NCBI RefSeq assembly: GCF_000471905.2
Contig: NW_006499617.1
Span: 4,407,581 to 4,471,580, forward strand
Reading direction: 5' to 3'
Length of the DNA stretch: 64,000 nucleotides
Source: Amborella trichopoda
Lineage: Eukaryota > Streptophyta > Magnoliopsida > Amborellales > Amborellaceae
Shown here piece after piece: positions 1 to 12,720 of the stretch. The first letter of the stretch is position 1; the number at the start of each line of letters is the position of its first letter. Made by a program: the position numbers and the translations under genes. The notes under the pieces were generated by a model. That model saw only the letters and a program-made list of their open reading frames with translations, ran no database searches and was not told where the DNA came from.

Positions 1-1513
1 AAATCCTCGTTCAGAAGAACAAGTGTTTATGATAAAATCTCTTTCATCACATTTCCTTAATTATTACAATCCATACTCAAAATACATTTTGGTTCGATTG
101 ATTTCAAATTTCAAAATAGTGAAAAACATAATATTATCTCATACATGAAAATTCTTTTTCATGACCATTGAGCTCAACGTGCTATGTAATAATCCTCACT
201 TATTCACATAAGAATTATGCCTGAATCATGCATCACTAAGTACTCACAAGGATAATGCAATGCATCACATTATCTCATCACTTAGGAAAGTTCAAATTAA
301 TGAAACATGTAGCTTGAAGCACCATAAGGACTAGTTAATGTCATATTCATGATACATCTCATGAGTTCTCAAGTCATAAAGCAACTCACAAATAATAAAC
401 ATTTCACATATCTTATGTTTCTCAAGTAATCACCAGTACAATCTTTACATATACCACATATCTTGAATTAGCCATATCCATAGGATCGATAATTTGAATC
501 ATGGATCTTAGATCTAGAATCAAATTACTTTAGCATATGTCATATATCTTAAGCTCCTATAAGAGTGGACACAAGTATTTAAAATCTCAATATGTTAGTA
601 TCGATCTAATTCAAGTTTATAGCTTATGTGATGAGTCAAAGCCTTCTAATTATTAAACTCATACAATGCACCAAGATATTCTACCAATAATTACTCACAT
701 GATATCATAAAATCAAAATGGTTGTTCTCTAATAAATGAATTATCAATATATTAAAATCTTGATCAAATGTAGAAAGAAGCCGTACCTTATGGTCTTAAA
801 AAGTCCAAGTCATAATATGAATATACATTTGTCTTCGATCCATGATTTTGTTTCACCAGTTTTTACTCTTTTTTGTAATTGTACTCATTGTCTCATCCAT
901 CCACTTGTGTCTTTGGTCTTTTTGTCAACTTCATCACATACTATCCGAGAGTAGCCCGGATCCAGACTAAGACTTAGGTATCGAGTATTAAAACTAACAC
1001 TCACGATTCGGTGGAGTTTATATAACCCTCCCACTGATCTAAAACACCCTAAGAACTCACAGGGACTTTCAACAATTTATACTTCATAGTGGGATTACAA
1101 AAATATAAAGTACCCATGCCCTTCTCACACACTAGATATAACAAATACTGTTTTTCTGTTTTTTAGAATGAGCACGGTTCACTTCAATAGACATAACTTT
1201 AAATTTACATATTATTTAATCATGAGACTTATTCTCAAATAAAATAATCTAAAAAAGAGACAACTTTTATTTAGAAAGAAGCACTGAATAATGTTCCGAA
1301 GTAGATCAAATAACATGATTCTCAGATGGTCAATTTCTACTTTGTGTAGCAGAAATTATAGTATGACACCCTTCAAGTAAAATAACCATAATTTTTTAAA
1401 TATGGAGAATTTTCCTATGAGCCCAAAAGTACATTTAAACTAGATTCGATTCTTCAAAAATACAAAGTGGTCCTAACTCAATCCCATAAGTTTTGATTGA
1501 TCAAAACCCTCAC

Positions 1514-1927
1514 GAAAAAGTTATAAAGTTCCTGAAAATGTATTTCTCAGATTTGGCACACTTTAATAAACAATCAATAACTCCCAAAATATACACAATA
1601 TGGTCATGAGACCTCTTCTATATGAAAATACATTCAATAACACAAAATACTACCAAATATCATTCTCTTATATAAAGTATAGAATGCCCTACCATTCTCT
1701 CACATACATACAACAGTTATGAAAAAGTTATAAAGTTCCTGAAAATGTATTTCTCAGATTTGGCACACTTTAATAAACAATCAATAACTCCCAAAATATA
1801 CACAATATGGTCATGAGACCTCTTCTATATGAAAATAAATTCAATAACACAAAATACTACCAAATATCATTCTCTTATATAAAGTATAGAATGCCCTACC
1901 ATTCTCTCACATACATACAACAGTTAT
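1514..1927. repeat. 207-bp tandem duplication (two copies)
   Basis: Bases 1514-1720 and 1721-1927 are two head-to-tail copies that are almost identical; the clearest difference is acattc versus aaattc. The near-identity means the duplication is recent compared with the decayed surroundings, or that it is an assembly artefact. Confidence 0.9.
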
Positions 1928-2082
1928 GAAAGATATTCATTCATAATTCTCATGTCGATGACACTATCAATTCTCAAAATCAAAGCACATACATCATGGC
2001 AATCATGATCAAGTGTTTATGCAATTTAAAAAGTACATTATACACAATATAGGATAACTAAAGAATCACATTAGAACCCTGA

Positions 2083-2092
2083 TCTGATACCA
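2083..2092 (-). other. Candidate LTR-retrotransposon primer-binding site
   Basis: On the minus strand this reads TGGTATCAGA, the first ten bases of the usual plant primer-binding site complementary to the 3' end of initiator tRNA-Met. It lies two bases downstream (minus strand) of a sequence ending in CA, as expected next to a 5' LTR. Confidence 0.5.
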
Positions 2093-2094
2093 TT

Positions 2095-4301
2095 TGTTGA
2101 TGGTATAAGACCAATGGGCTAGAAATACAATCTTTCAAAAAAATTCCATTGTATTAAAAGTCAAGGGTTTAAATGCATGAATATCTTAATACAAAACCAT
2201 AATATATATATTTCAACCTACAAACATGATTTATACACATTTGAATAATAAAAATTCAATCCTAATAGGTCCCTTACAAATCCCTTACACAAAAAATACA
2301 ATTAAACTCAATACAATGTCCAAATACTCACAATGTATATCTCTACAACATATTATATGACTTACACTCAAAATTCTTTATTATATCAAAATTACATGAT
2401 AATTCCATCTTCATTTATCATCATCATCATATATCACAATGTTTCATACACATCATACATTTGATCATAATAATCCAATGTGATTTAATTCACATAAACA
2501 ATATAACATTGTATTAAAGCTCATACTGCATGATTATAAGAATAATCTCAATATTCACATAACATACTCAATTTAATCAACCATTAATCACTTAATAATT
2601 ATAAATACATCAAATTAACATGCAAACATACATGAGGAAAGTCATGGTTCGAACCCCTTGTACTTAGGCCACGAAAAGGCCCTTTGAAGATTTAATTTTG
2701 TCCCATTGTTTAAGGCACACAATCCAATGGGAAGAAAATGATCAATTTTATTTCACTTAATGAGAATCAAATCATGTGAGAGACATATATCAACATAACC
2801 CTTCAAAGTTTGAGAGAGATACTACACAAAATAACGGAGTTATGATAAAACTACATCATGTGGTCCATAAGCGACCACACAAACTTTTCAACATTCAAAA
2901 TAGAACTCAAAGGATTATTTCATATGCTCAAATATGATGAAACAAACCTCTCATCAATTATATATTCTTAGTAAAAATTCCATAAAAATAAGATCAAGAA
3001 AATCAAGGTAAAAGTACTCAAGATCATGAAGTAAGCAAATTAATCTACACGTACCATGTGTATGGACGACACTATTGCTTGGAGACTCTTCAACTATCAA
3101 GTTTTAATGACCAAAAATGCAGAAAGCTACCGTAAATTAAGACTTACAACAATCTTTGAAATGAAAATGAGATAGGGATTGAAATATAAGAAGAAAAATC
3201 AATACTTTAGTGAAGCAATAGTATGGGTTTGATCACACACATGAGGAACTACTCCATGGAAGGGTTTCAAATGAAAGCTCAAGGAAGAAAATAGTCTCAT
3301 GGGTGGCCATATTTTTGTCAAAGGGGGCTTCTCTCTCTCTATCTTTGAAGTGAATACTTAAGTTAAAGTTATAATTGATCTCATAATAAACTTTTATACT
3401 TAGATCATAAAGATAGATTTGATCTTGATCATTGATTCCTTAGATCAATGACACATGAGAAACTTTTATTCTAGCCACTCATCCATATCTTATCACCAAG
3501 ATCAATGGATGAGCTTTTGACACCCTTCACTCTTTAAAACTTAGGTATATAGTCCTTTAACCGTAAAAACCTTAGCTCCATGTTTTATTTCTCATTAAGT
3601 TCAAATTCATGTTTACACTTATGCCAATGATTTTTTAATAATTTGTAAGAGTCAATAAAAAATAAGGACATTGACATAAAGGTAATATAAGACGTCCATA
3701 CATGCGAATAAAATATCTTATGACATTACCAATAGGATTTAACAACACTAAAATTTCACATGGATCAAGCCCATAAGGTGGTGCCACATAAGATATACCC
3801 ACTTGCGACAAAATCATGTGGATAATAATACAAATCAAAATAATTCTCAAAATCCCATGAATTCACACATGTTAAAAATGGCACATATGAGAAAAAAAAA
3901 CAAAACATCTAACTTAAATCAAACTTAAGTCATAAGAATATATAACATTCTAAATAACAAGATAACATGTTATAATATAATACCAACAAAAAAAATAATG
4001 ACAAATAGGTCCCCACATGGATATGATGACCGCATGATGTCATCCACAAGTGGGGAGGTGGGGGTGCCATGTGGCATCCCTGTGGCTACTTGGGATCCAT
4101 GTGGCATCCCCATAGGATGTCATTGTTTGGTATTTGTCAAACAAAATTGTTTAAAATTCTGAAAAAGTCTCCAAATGTCTAAAAAATTATTCAAATGATT
4201 TGTCAACATTATTACATAATTTCTCATCAATATAAAATATGTTTTCACCAATTTTAGCTTAATTTGGGCCAAAAGTAAATGAGATTTCTAGACTTATAAC
4301 A
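2095..4301 (-). repeat. Candidate LTR, about 2.2 kb, minus-strand polarity
   Basis: On the minus strand the segment starts TGTTATAAG and ends ATCAACA, so it has TG...CA termini, and it abuts the primer-binding site at 2083-2092. It has no convincing coding frame. Within it, 4020-4120 repeats the motif GGATGCCACATGG (minus strand). The partner LTR is not in the window, so neither the outer boundary at 4301 nor a target duplication can be checked. A solo terminus or another repeat type remains possible. Confidence 0.42.
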
Positions 4302-5900
4302 CTAGTCGGCATTTTCCATTGGGCTAACCCAAATGACGTTCCATCGGTGTCTCAAGCTGACTTAATGGATCTATGCTCCACAGTCTATAGCAGGGACACA
4401 TAATTGGTCACCACAAAGTCATTGAGCCAGAGCTTCTCTTCACCATGGGTTGAATGGATTACTGGTGCATGCTTGTAGGATATATTCCTACTCAAATACA
4501 AGGGTCCTCTCAAAGCACATGTGCACTATCTCTTCTAAGTCAGATAGTACTATAGAACAGAGGCTTGCCCATACGATTGTGGTTGCACATGCCATGAAAC
4601 GGTCTCGTACCACAATATGGGCTCATGTCCCAAGAACCGACCATTCTATACAGGGCGAATACTCTTTTAAATACTCGGGTTCTATTATTCTTGATTGGAT
4701 TCTCCAAGCCCTGGCTTATCACATTAACTATGAGTCATTCTAATCAATATAGTCCTGACTGGGAGGTAACCCTTCCACATCTCCGAGAGTTCACACTCTC
4801 AAAACACATACTCTCAATGCCTCAAATACTCGGGATATATGAATATGAGCCCCAGTATGCCAAGCACCCAGATTCAGTCTCTCTCTAACTCCCACTGAGC
4901 GTAAGACTCTTGGCTTTAACGCCTTGAAAGGCCACATAGCCAACACAAACATCTGTCATGCTAGACTTTTATGCTAGAGTTGTCTTGATCAGTTCCCAAT
5001 AACATGCCATTTTAGTCAAAACCGGATGACTATCATTTAAACTAGAGCCAAAATCAATTCAAAAGTCCATCTTAGGGTCGCTGCAGAGCTCGGTACCTTC
5101 ATGCTAAACTTCAACTGATGCTCCTTCAAGAATAGTAAGCGGTTTCCAAATTTGAAGCAATTTTTTTCTGAAAAAATAATTTCGAAGTCTGGTAACCCTA
5201 TTTTAGTTGCCAGCATATTTTTTCTTTGCCACGAACACCTACTTCTCCTGGCATTTTACTCAGCTGAAGCATCATGTAATCTTCTCCAGGAGGTAGTTTG
5301 AGTTTCCATTCGAATCGTCTTTTGAGACTTTGCCGGCTTTTTGGATTCCTCGTGTTCCTACTGCTTCCCACCCTAACCTAGCCCTCATTTTTTGGCTTCT
5401 TGCCTCTCTCCTTAGTCAGCTCTTTTAGAATAGAATGAAAGTCCGTACTCAGCAGGACTGAAGCTTCCTATGCCTTTATCCTCATCTCTATAACAGTTAA
5501 GAAGAACACAATGTTGTCTGCAAATAGTGACATTTTTTATGGGTGGTCTGATCATGCAGTACTTCAATCTGTGGTACTATGATCTGGACTCTTACTGCAT
5601 CGAGGTTTTCTGTGGCTGTAGTTTTCCAGTCAATCTTCATCAGCTTACCACAAGGCTTTCAGCTATAGCTTTCCAGTTGAGCTTGATTAGCTAATCACAA
5701 ACCCTGGTACGCTCACAGAACACCTTGAAAGTCCATGCATCAAGTGGAAACCTTGTGATGTTTAACCTTCTCATTCTTCTTGGATGAAAAGATGCACAAT
5801 CCTTTATTCTCAAAAAAAAAAGAAAAAAAAAAGAGATGTACAATCCTTGGAGTTCCATTTAGAAACAGTTAGTAACGAATCCCTAAACCTCCACCATGTC
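4302..5900. other. Unclassified repeat-like stretch without a gene
   Basis: Composition is less AT-rich than the flanks, and several short frames overlap in 4450-4890, as in decayed element DNA, but I recognise no domain. The stretch ends in an A-rich tract at about 5811-5840, which could be the tail of a retroposed sequence. Nothing supports a functional gene. Confidence 0.35.
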
Positions 5901-5972
5901 TTTAAGTATTTTCCAGGCTTTATTTTACAAGCTTAATATGAATAGATCATCCCATTTGTCCAAGTATGTACA

Positions 5973-7850
5973 GTCAAAATTGATTTTGAGAAATCATATG
6001 ATAATGTAGATTTGCAGGTTTTACATGAGATAATGGACACAATGGTATTCGTTCTAGATGGAGGTTTTGGATCCAAGGATGTCTATTAAGTACTCATTTT
6101 CGAGGGATTCGTCAAGGACACCTTTTATCACCGTATCTTAATAAACTAATGGTTGAAAGCTTTAGTGCGATGTTGAAGTTAGCGGCTGATAAAAGTTTAA
6201 TTAATGGAATTAATAATCGTAACAATGGGTTGAAGATCTGGCATCTTCAATACATTGATGATACCTTTGTTTTTGCAATCCTGAAGAGAGGGGCATTAGG
6301 TTTTTATGGGTATTCCTAAAACGCATGGAGTTAGCTACGGGATTGAATGTTATCTTGTGCAAAATGGCTCTGATTAGAATTGGCTACGAGGAAAACAGTT
6401 TAAGACAATTGGCTAATATTATTGGATATGACGTCAGTAAGTTACCTAGTAAATACCTCGGGAATCCCCTAGTTGCTGGAAATCCTTCAAGATCGATTTG
6501 GGATCCAGTTGTAGAAAGGTTTGATAAGAAAATGGATTTACAAAAATCCTAGTTATTATCTTTTCGGGGGAAGAACTACTTTGATAAAATCAACTTTATC
6601 TAATTTGCCGATCTACTTTATGTCTATCATTCGAATGCCATAAGAAGTGGTAAAACAGTTAGGAGATATAATGCGAGCCTTTCTTTGGGAGAAAGTGGGA
6701 GAGAAAAAAAAGACGAAGCCTATAATGTGGGATAAGGTTTGTGCTTTCATAAGAGGTTGAGGATGTGAATACAATTCTACTTAAAAAATAGTGGCGGTGT
6801 TTTCAGTCATAAGTAACAGAAATCCTTATGGTTAAAAAGTACGGAATGGATGTCTACCTTGGTGTTTCAAAAATTCCAAGATCTAAAGCATCCATGGGCA
6901 GTTTATAGAGATGAATTGACTTTTGAAGGACTTTATATCTTCGCCACTGTCGTAAATTGGTGGGCAAAGGAGATCAAACTCCTTCTTGGTTTGATAAGTA
7001 GTTGGAAGACTATCCTGTTTGATATTTATTCCTTGATGTTTTCTCTAAAGTGCTAAACCCATTGGTCTCAGTGAATGAATTGAGAGGGGATGATGCTTCT
7101 AATAATTCTTGGTCTATTGTGTGCAGGTATAGGAGGGTATCTCACTCTTTTGCTGCTTAATTCCAAAATCTCTTAGACCTTTTTCTATGCACCAAATAAA
7201 GAGGATACTTTTATCTAGGATCTGAATCCTCATGGCGATTTTTCGATGAAGTTAGTTTACCGCCTCTTTTATGATGATAGGTACAGTGAATGGATGCATC
7301 CAAGAATTCTAAAGATGGGTTCTATTCAATGGCGGTCTATATGGACTAGCATATTATGGAATATTTGGGGAGAACGTAGTAGAAGAGCATTTGAAGGAGT
7401 GCACATGGATATGGATATTCTGTTGCTATGGCGGGTCGACTGGTTCTCAACGCACAAAGATTATAGTGGTGATCGCAAAAGTCAGGTCATCCAAAATCCC
7501 TAGGATTCATGCAAACTGGAGACCGAGGGCCCCAAATTGCTCATGGTGAATGATGGCCATAAGGTTACTAAAGGAGACTTTGCAAATGTTATTTCATATG
7601 AAGAAGAAGGGTAAAACCACCGTGGTGGTGACTAAGAGTTTTTTTTGATGAAATTCATTCTCTCTTACTTATTTTTTCTTTTGAATTGTTGTACTGTTAT
7701 AGCGAAAGAAACTTTGGGGCTAATGTGCTTGCCAAAAGGGGAGTTCACCAACCATCCTTCATGATCTCATCCCTCGTGTAATTTTCTAGTTTATGTATCT
7801 CTGAAGCAATGAAATTCGTGGTTAATATTTAAAACAAAAAAGGGACTCCT
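5973..7850 (+). mobile_element. LINE (non-LTR retrotransposon) reverse-transcriptase remnant
   Basis: Translation across frames gives a typical plant LINE reverse transcriptase in order: a KIDFEKSYDNVD block near 5975-6010, an RQGHLLSPYL-like block near 6110-6140, the catalytic-site block HLQYIDDTFVF near 6244-6276 (the usual F/YADD has become YIDD), then an LPSKYLGNPL block and a WDPVVERF block at 6440-6530. Further on, 7246-7480 matches the C-terminal region with a WNIWGERSRRAFEG block that many plant LINEs carry. Several frameshifts and stops break the reading frame, so it is dead. The 3' end is A-rich and carries a 73-bp-period duplication from 7778 to about 7920. Confidence 0.85.
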
Positions 7851-7859
7851 GTAATTTTC

Positions 7860-8198
7860 TGGTTTATGTATCTTTGAAGCAATGAAATGCGAGTTTAATA
7901 TTTAAAATACAAAGGAGAAAAAAATAAAAGAAGAGAAGTGTTGTAGAGGAGGAGAGAGATAACTGCGTTCATTTACAAAGATGGGGGCATATCTAAGGTG
8001 AAGGCTGAGCACCGACGACTAGGATCCACTCTCAAACACAAATGCCCCAACCTTTACTGGAAAGTAGAAACACAAACATGATCAGGTGAAATTGGTAGGG
8101 GTATAGGTCACTTTATAAGGGGCAAAAAGCGTAATACAAAGTTCTATTAATATCACCCCGCAAACAACCAAGGGAATGAGGACGCGGAAACGAAAGAT

Positions 8199-8200
<2 letters not shown>
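7860..8200. other. Upstream region of the MFS transporter gene
   Basis: No gene. This stretch lies between the LINE tail and the transporter leader. A TATA-like tttataagg at about 8111-8119 sits upstream of the CT-rich leader and could be the core promoter; that is a guess from position. Confidence 0.3.
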
Positions 8201-8232
<32 letters not shown>

Positions 8233-8275
8233 GTCGAGCACTAAGACGTTTACCTTCTCTCTCTCTCTCTCTCTA
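8200..8275. repeat. CT microsatellites in the transporter leader
   Basis: Two (CT)n tracts, about 8200-8230 and 8256-8275, precede the start codon by 70-145 bases. CT-rich leaders are common in plant 5' UTRs, so these probably lie in the transcript. Confidence 0.8.
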
Positions 8276-8344
8276 AATCTCTTCTCTCTGTTTCTCACTC
8301 TAAAAATACGCTTCTTCTACTGCGTGTGGAACCAGGGATCAACA

Positions 8345-11300
8345 ATGGAGGTTTTCTATTACCTGGTTTTTGGAGTCCTATCTGTGGTGGTTGCAGTCCT
8401 CGAGCTCAGCAAAACCAGCAAGGATCGCATTACAACATCCTCTGCATTCAACTCCTTCAAGAACAATTATCTCGTTGTTTACTCCCTCATGATGGGTAGG
8501 CAAAGTTTCTTAACTTTTTCCCTCTCTATACCTGTGCGTTTCCTTATGTTAATGGCATCCTGAGCTGGAGTCTTACTGGATCTTGTTTTCTTGTTAGTTT
8601 TGCATTGATCTAAATGACAGGCTTCTTGAATTTTGGTTTTTCATTTATGGGTTTTTGATGAATGGTTTCCTTTAGTTGCTGGTTGTTGCGATTTAGGGAT
8701 TCTTTTGTGATGCTTACTTTGAGATGTCCTTAGATCTCAGCACTTTGAGATGTCCTTAGATCTCAGCTATTTAGTTTACTTTTAAAAAGGAACTTTTTTG
8801 GATCTAGGATCTTAGTTTTTGGGTTCTTTTAAATGGGAAAATGAGTGATGATATGAGACTGCAAATATATTTTACTGTCATTTCAATTCTGGTATAATTC
8901 GGGATTTTAATTGTGCCTCTGTATTTAATTTTCCTATTTTGATCTGGTGTTTTTGCTTAAGGAGTACAATGTGCTATGGATCTTCCTTGTTTTACATTTT
9001 TGCATCACCAATTGCCATGCTGGCCCTTTTTGGTTTCTCTCACATTGGGAAAGTACGTAAAATTTTTTCAAGGATTTATGATCCATGAATCAATACCTTC
9101 TATTCTTAAGTTTTATATACAACTTTACGAGATAGAAATAATCTATTTGTCATTTACATCAATACATGATTTTGTTCCGTTATACCCTAATTTTAACTCT
9201 CGGGACTGATAAAATTTGAAAGATTCTGATGAAATCCTAATGATAAGGCGACATTGTTAGTGGGTATAAAACTCAATTTCCAATTCTTTTTATAATCAAT
9301 GGTCAACATAGGGGAGCTGATCTAAATCTAAATATAAATATATTGCATTCTGACAAGTTTTGTTTTTTTGTTTCTTTTTTCCCCCTTTTTTTGGGTGAAT
9401 GCAGCTGGTGATTGGTTGCAAGGTCCCTATGTGTACTTCCTGTATAGCCAGTATGGTTTTAGTAAGGGGGAGATTGGTCGACTCTTCATTGCGGGTTTTG
9501 GATCTTCTATGTTGTTTGGTACAGTTGTTGGATCCCTAGCAGACAAACAGTAAGATCTTAGCCTACTGAGTTTAATTTTTTTATTTTACTTTTTATCTTT
9601 TGGTGTTATTTTGATATTGGCCTACCCATTTTTTTTTTTTCCAATTTTTTCTTGTATTGGTGTTTTTAAAAAATTTATTTCCCCACATTATCCTTATGTT
9701 TTTAAATTTAGTTGCCAATTTCAAGCTGGTAAAAGAGGAGAACATAACAAAAAGAATTGCATTATCTTTCAGTGAATATTTGAAATTCTTTTCACAAATT
9801 TTATGCTTCTAAATTTTAAGGAATAAAAGAATTATTATTCCTATGCAGCATTAGCAATTCATGTAACACAAATATATCAGAAAACAGGAAAACAAAAAGT
9901 CATTATTGATTTGATTTTGGTGGAAAAGAAAACTACAGCCATAAACATGGACCAAAGATAAAGAGTGTGAGAAAATCGTTGAGTGGAAAAAAAAAACGTG
10001 ATTATTTGACTCAAAAGAAATTAAGTAAAAAAAAAGAGTGTATATGTGTGTATATATATATGTGTAAGGGGAGGCTGGTTAATAATATTGACTTTTACAA
10101 AAACAAGAAAGAATTTTAATACAGGATGTAACTAATCACCTAATAAATAAACATTAATACACCGTATTGCACTAAGCCATGGCTAATTTGACAAAGATGA
10201 CAAAGAAGGACAAAGTTCAGGTAAATTTTGAAAATATTAGGGAAAAGTTCCTTTTAAATGATAAAATACAGTAATAATTTGTTTTCTTCAAAATTTTTAA
10301 TGAAGAGTTCCTTTTGAATGTAATTTTGAAAATCATAACTTTTAAAATGTTTTTGGAAAAAATAAAGAGTATATTTGAGAAAAAATCTTTGTAAAGAGTT
10401 TTGCTAACTGTGTTCTTGCACCACCAATTTATGCCAAAAATGTATACACTATGGACCATAATGGTGTGCTATTTACCGAGATAATGCCTTTCTAAAACAA
10501 TGATGTTCTGAAAATTAGAAAAAAGAATCATAAGATATTGTGCTTTTATTTTTGTGGTGTATTTTTTTTTTTTACCATTTCATTATCTATTTGCAAATTC
10601 TGTTCAAATATTTATTATATGATATTGCTACAAACTTTTGCAGCACGCTGGCCATTAGCCAGTCTTTTCCCTAGTAACAGAGCTGCAATATTCTTATTTT
10701 TCCATGATGGAAATGCAGGGGAAGGAAGCGTGCTTGCATAACTTACTGTATTACTTACATCCTGAGCTGTATCACTAAGCACTCTCCTCAGTACAAAGTT
10801 CTGATGCTGGGCCGTATTTTAGGAGGGATTGCCACATCACTTCTGTTCTCAGCATTTGAATCATGGCTTGTAGCTGAACACTTTAAGGTTTGAGGTTTTG
10901 TCATTTCTTCTATGTTTTCAGCAATTTGTAGATATCAGAATATGGAAATTTGGTTTTAACTGTCAAGGTTTCACTTCTGTTGTCATTCTGGCTCCTTGAC
11001 ATAAGCAAAATACATGTTGTCTGAGAATTAGTAATATGTAGTGTTTCTATCCCATTCCCTCCTCTATTTTGGGGCGGTGGTGGTGGTCGGTATTTTTTTT
11101 TTGGTTGTTTAGGGTTGGAGGGATTTGGTTGGGGGGGGGGGGGGGTTGGTGTGGGGGGTTTGGGGGGCCGTGGGGTTGATTTGTTTGTTGTTTGGGCCTG
11201 TCGTACTTCTTGGATTAGTTTTAGCCTTACATTTCAAAAAGTCTGAATGACTTGTTTGAATGACTTCTTCGCACTTTGTCTGACTACCATTTCTTAAATT

Positions 11301-12423
11301 AAGAAGACGATGATTGAGGAGTTGTATCAAAATGTTTAAAAAACTAATCCCCAATCTAGTTTTGTTAGTCAGAATTTGATTAAAGAAAAATTGGCGATCA
11401 CTTAAGGCTTGACTATTTCACAATTTTTACAAAGATCTGGCTGTTGGTTTAAACTAATCATCAATTATCCTGACTGTCTCTGGCATCCTAAGTGAAACAC
11501 TGACCATGTGTTAAACAGACGACTATGATCAGAGATGATGCATTTACTTCATCGCCATGACTAATTTTGGATTTTGGTTACCTCTTTTTTTTCCTGTAGC
11601 TGGTTTTTGTATCCCTATCTCCTCCTGTAACTGGTGTTTGTATCTCTATCTCCTGATAAAACGGCTCTACTTTTCCTTTTTGCAAGTTAAATATTTACTC
11701 GCTCCTTGCAGAGGGGTTTTGAAGCACAATGGTTGTCCTTTACATTCTCAAAGGCCATATTCCTTGGGAATGGACTTGTTGCCATCGTGTCCGGGTTGTT
11801 TGCAAATTTTATCGCCGACAATTTAGGCTTTGGACCTGTTGCTCCCTTTGATGCAGCTGCTTGCTTTCTCGCCATTGGCATGGCAATCATCTTATCATCA
11901 TGGACAGAAAACTATGGAGACCCCTCTGAGAGCAAGGACTTGCTGACCCAGTTTAAGGGAGCAGCAGTAGCCATTGCTTCTGGTTTGTACTTTTGATTTG
12001 TTTTGGCATAAGCAATTCTTTTTTCAAACTATAATAAGTACTAGTACACTGTTTAACTCATTAAATGTTGGTTTTATGGAATATTTTGAGAGGCGTTTTG
12101 CTAATATTGAGGTAACTTGTGGGTTCACAGATGAGAAAATTGCTTTATTGGGAGCCATACAGTCTTTGTTTGAGGGTTCAATGTACACCTTCGTGTTCCT
12201 TTGGACCCCAGCTTTGAGCCCAAATGATGAGGATATTCCTCATGGATTCATTTTCGCTACTTTCATGTTGGCGTCGATGTTGGGAAGTTCCATTGCTTCT
12301 CGTCTGATGGCACGTGCATCACTTAAGGTGGAATCCTATATGCAGATAGTCTTCATCATCTCTGCTTTCACCCTTCTGCTTCCCATTCTCACTACGGTAA
12401 GCCCTGCAACTTTCCGCTTTTGT

Positions 12424-12466
<43 letters not shown>

Positions 12467-12667
12467 GTACCAAGTACGTACTAGTAGTCGACCTACCTAC
12501 CTACTCCGTGTTGTTACGTTTTACCTTTTTTACCGTTTCGTACGTTACGTTTCGTTACGTTACGTTGTACGTAACTTAANNNNNNNNNNNNNNNNNNNNT
12601 ACCGTACCGTTACCGTTACGTACGTACGTACGTACGTACGTACGTACGTACGTACGTACGTACGTAC

Positions 12668-12720
<53 letters not shown>

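Larger units (their letters stand above)
1..2094. other. Non-coding AT-rich stretch, possible internal region of an LTR retrotransposon
   Basis: No coherent gene is visible on either strand; the open frames are short and match nothing I recognise. Because a candidate primer-binding site and LTR follow at 2083-4301 with minus-strand polarity, this stretch would be the 5' untranslated or gag-proximal internal part of that element, continuing beyond the left edge of the window. The absence of gag-like coding suggests a non-autonomous or heavily decayed copy. This is inference; the stretch could also be unrelated intergenic DNA. Confidence 0.35.

Noticed and set aside
2640-2660. GGTTCGAACCCC, like a tRNA B box
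   Set aside because: No matching A box or cloverleaf can be drawn around it, so I do not call a tRNA or SINE.
8113-8298. Minus-strand open frame rich in Arg-Glu
   Set aside because: Produced by the (CT)n tracts of the transporter leader read on the opposite strand.
12420-12671. Open frame through the GA and TACG repeats and the N gap
   Set aside because: It lies in intron 5, is made of simple repeats and crosses unknown bases.
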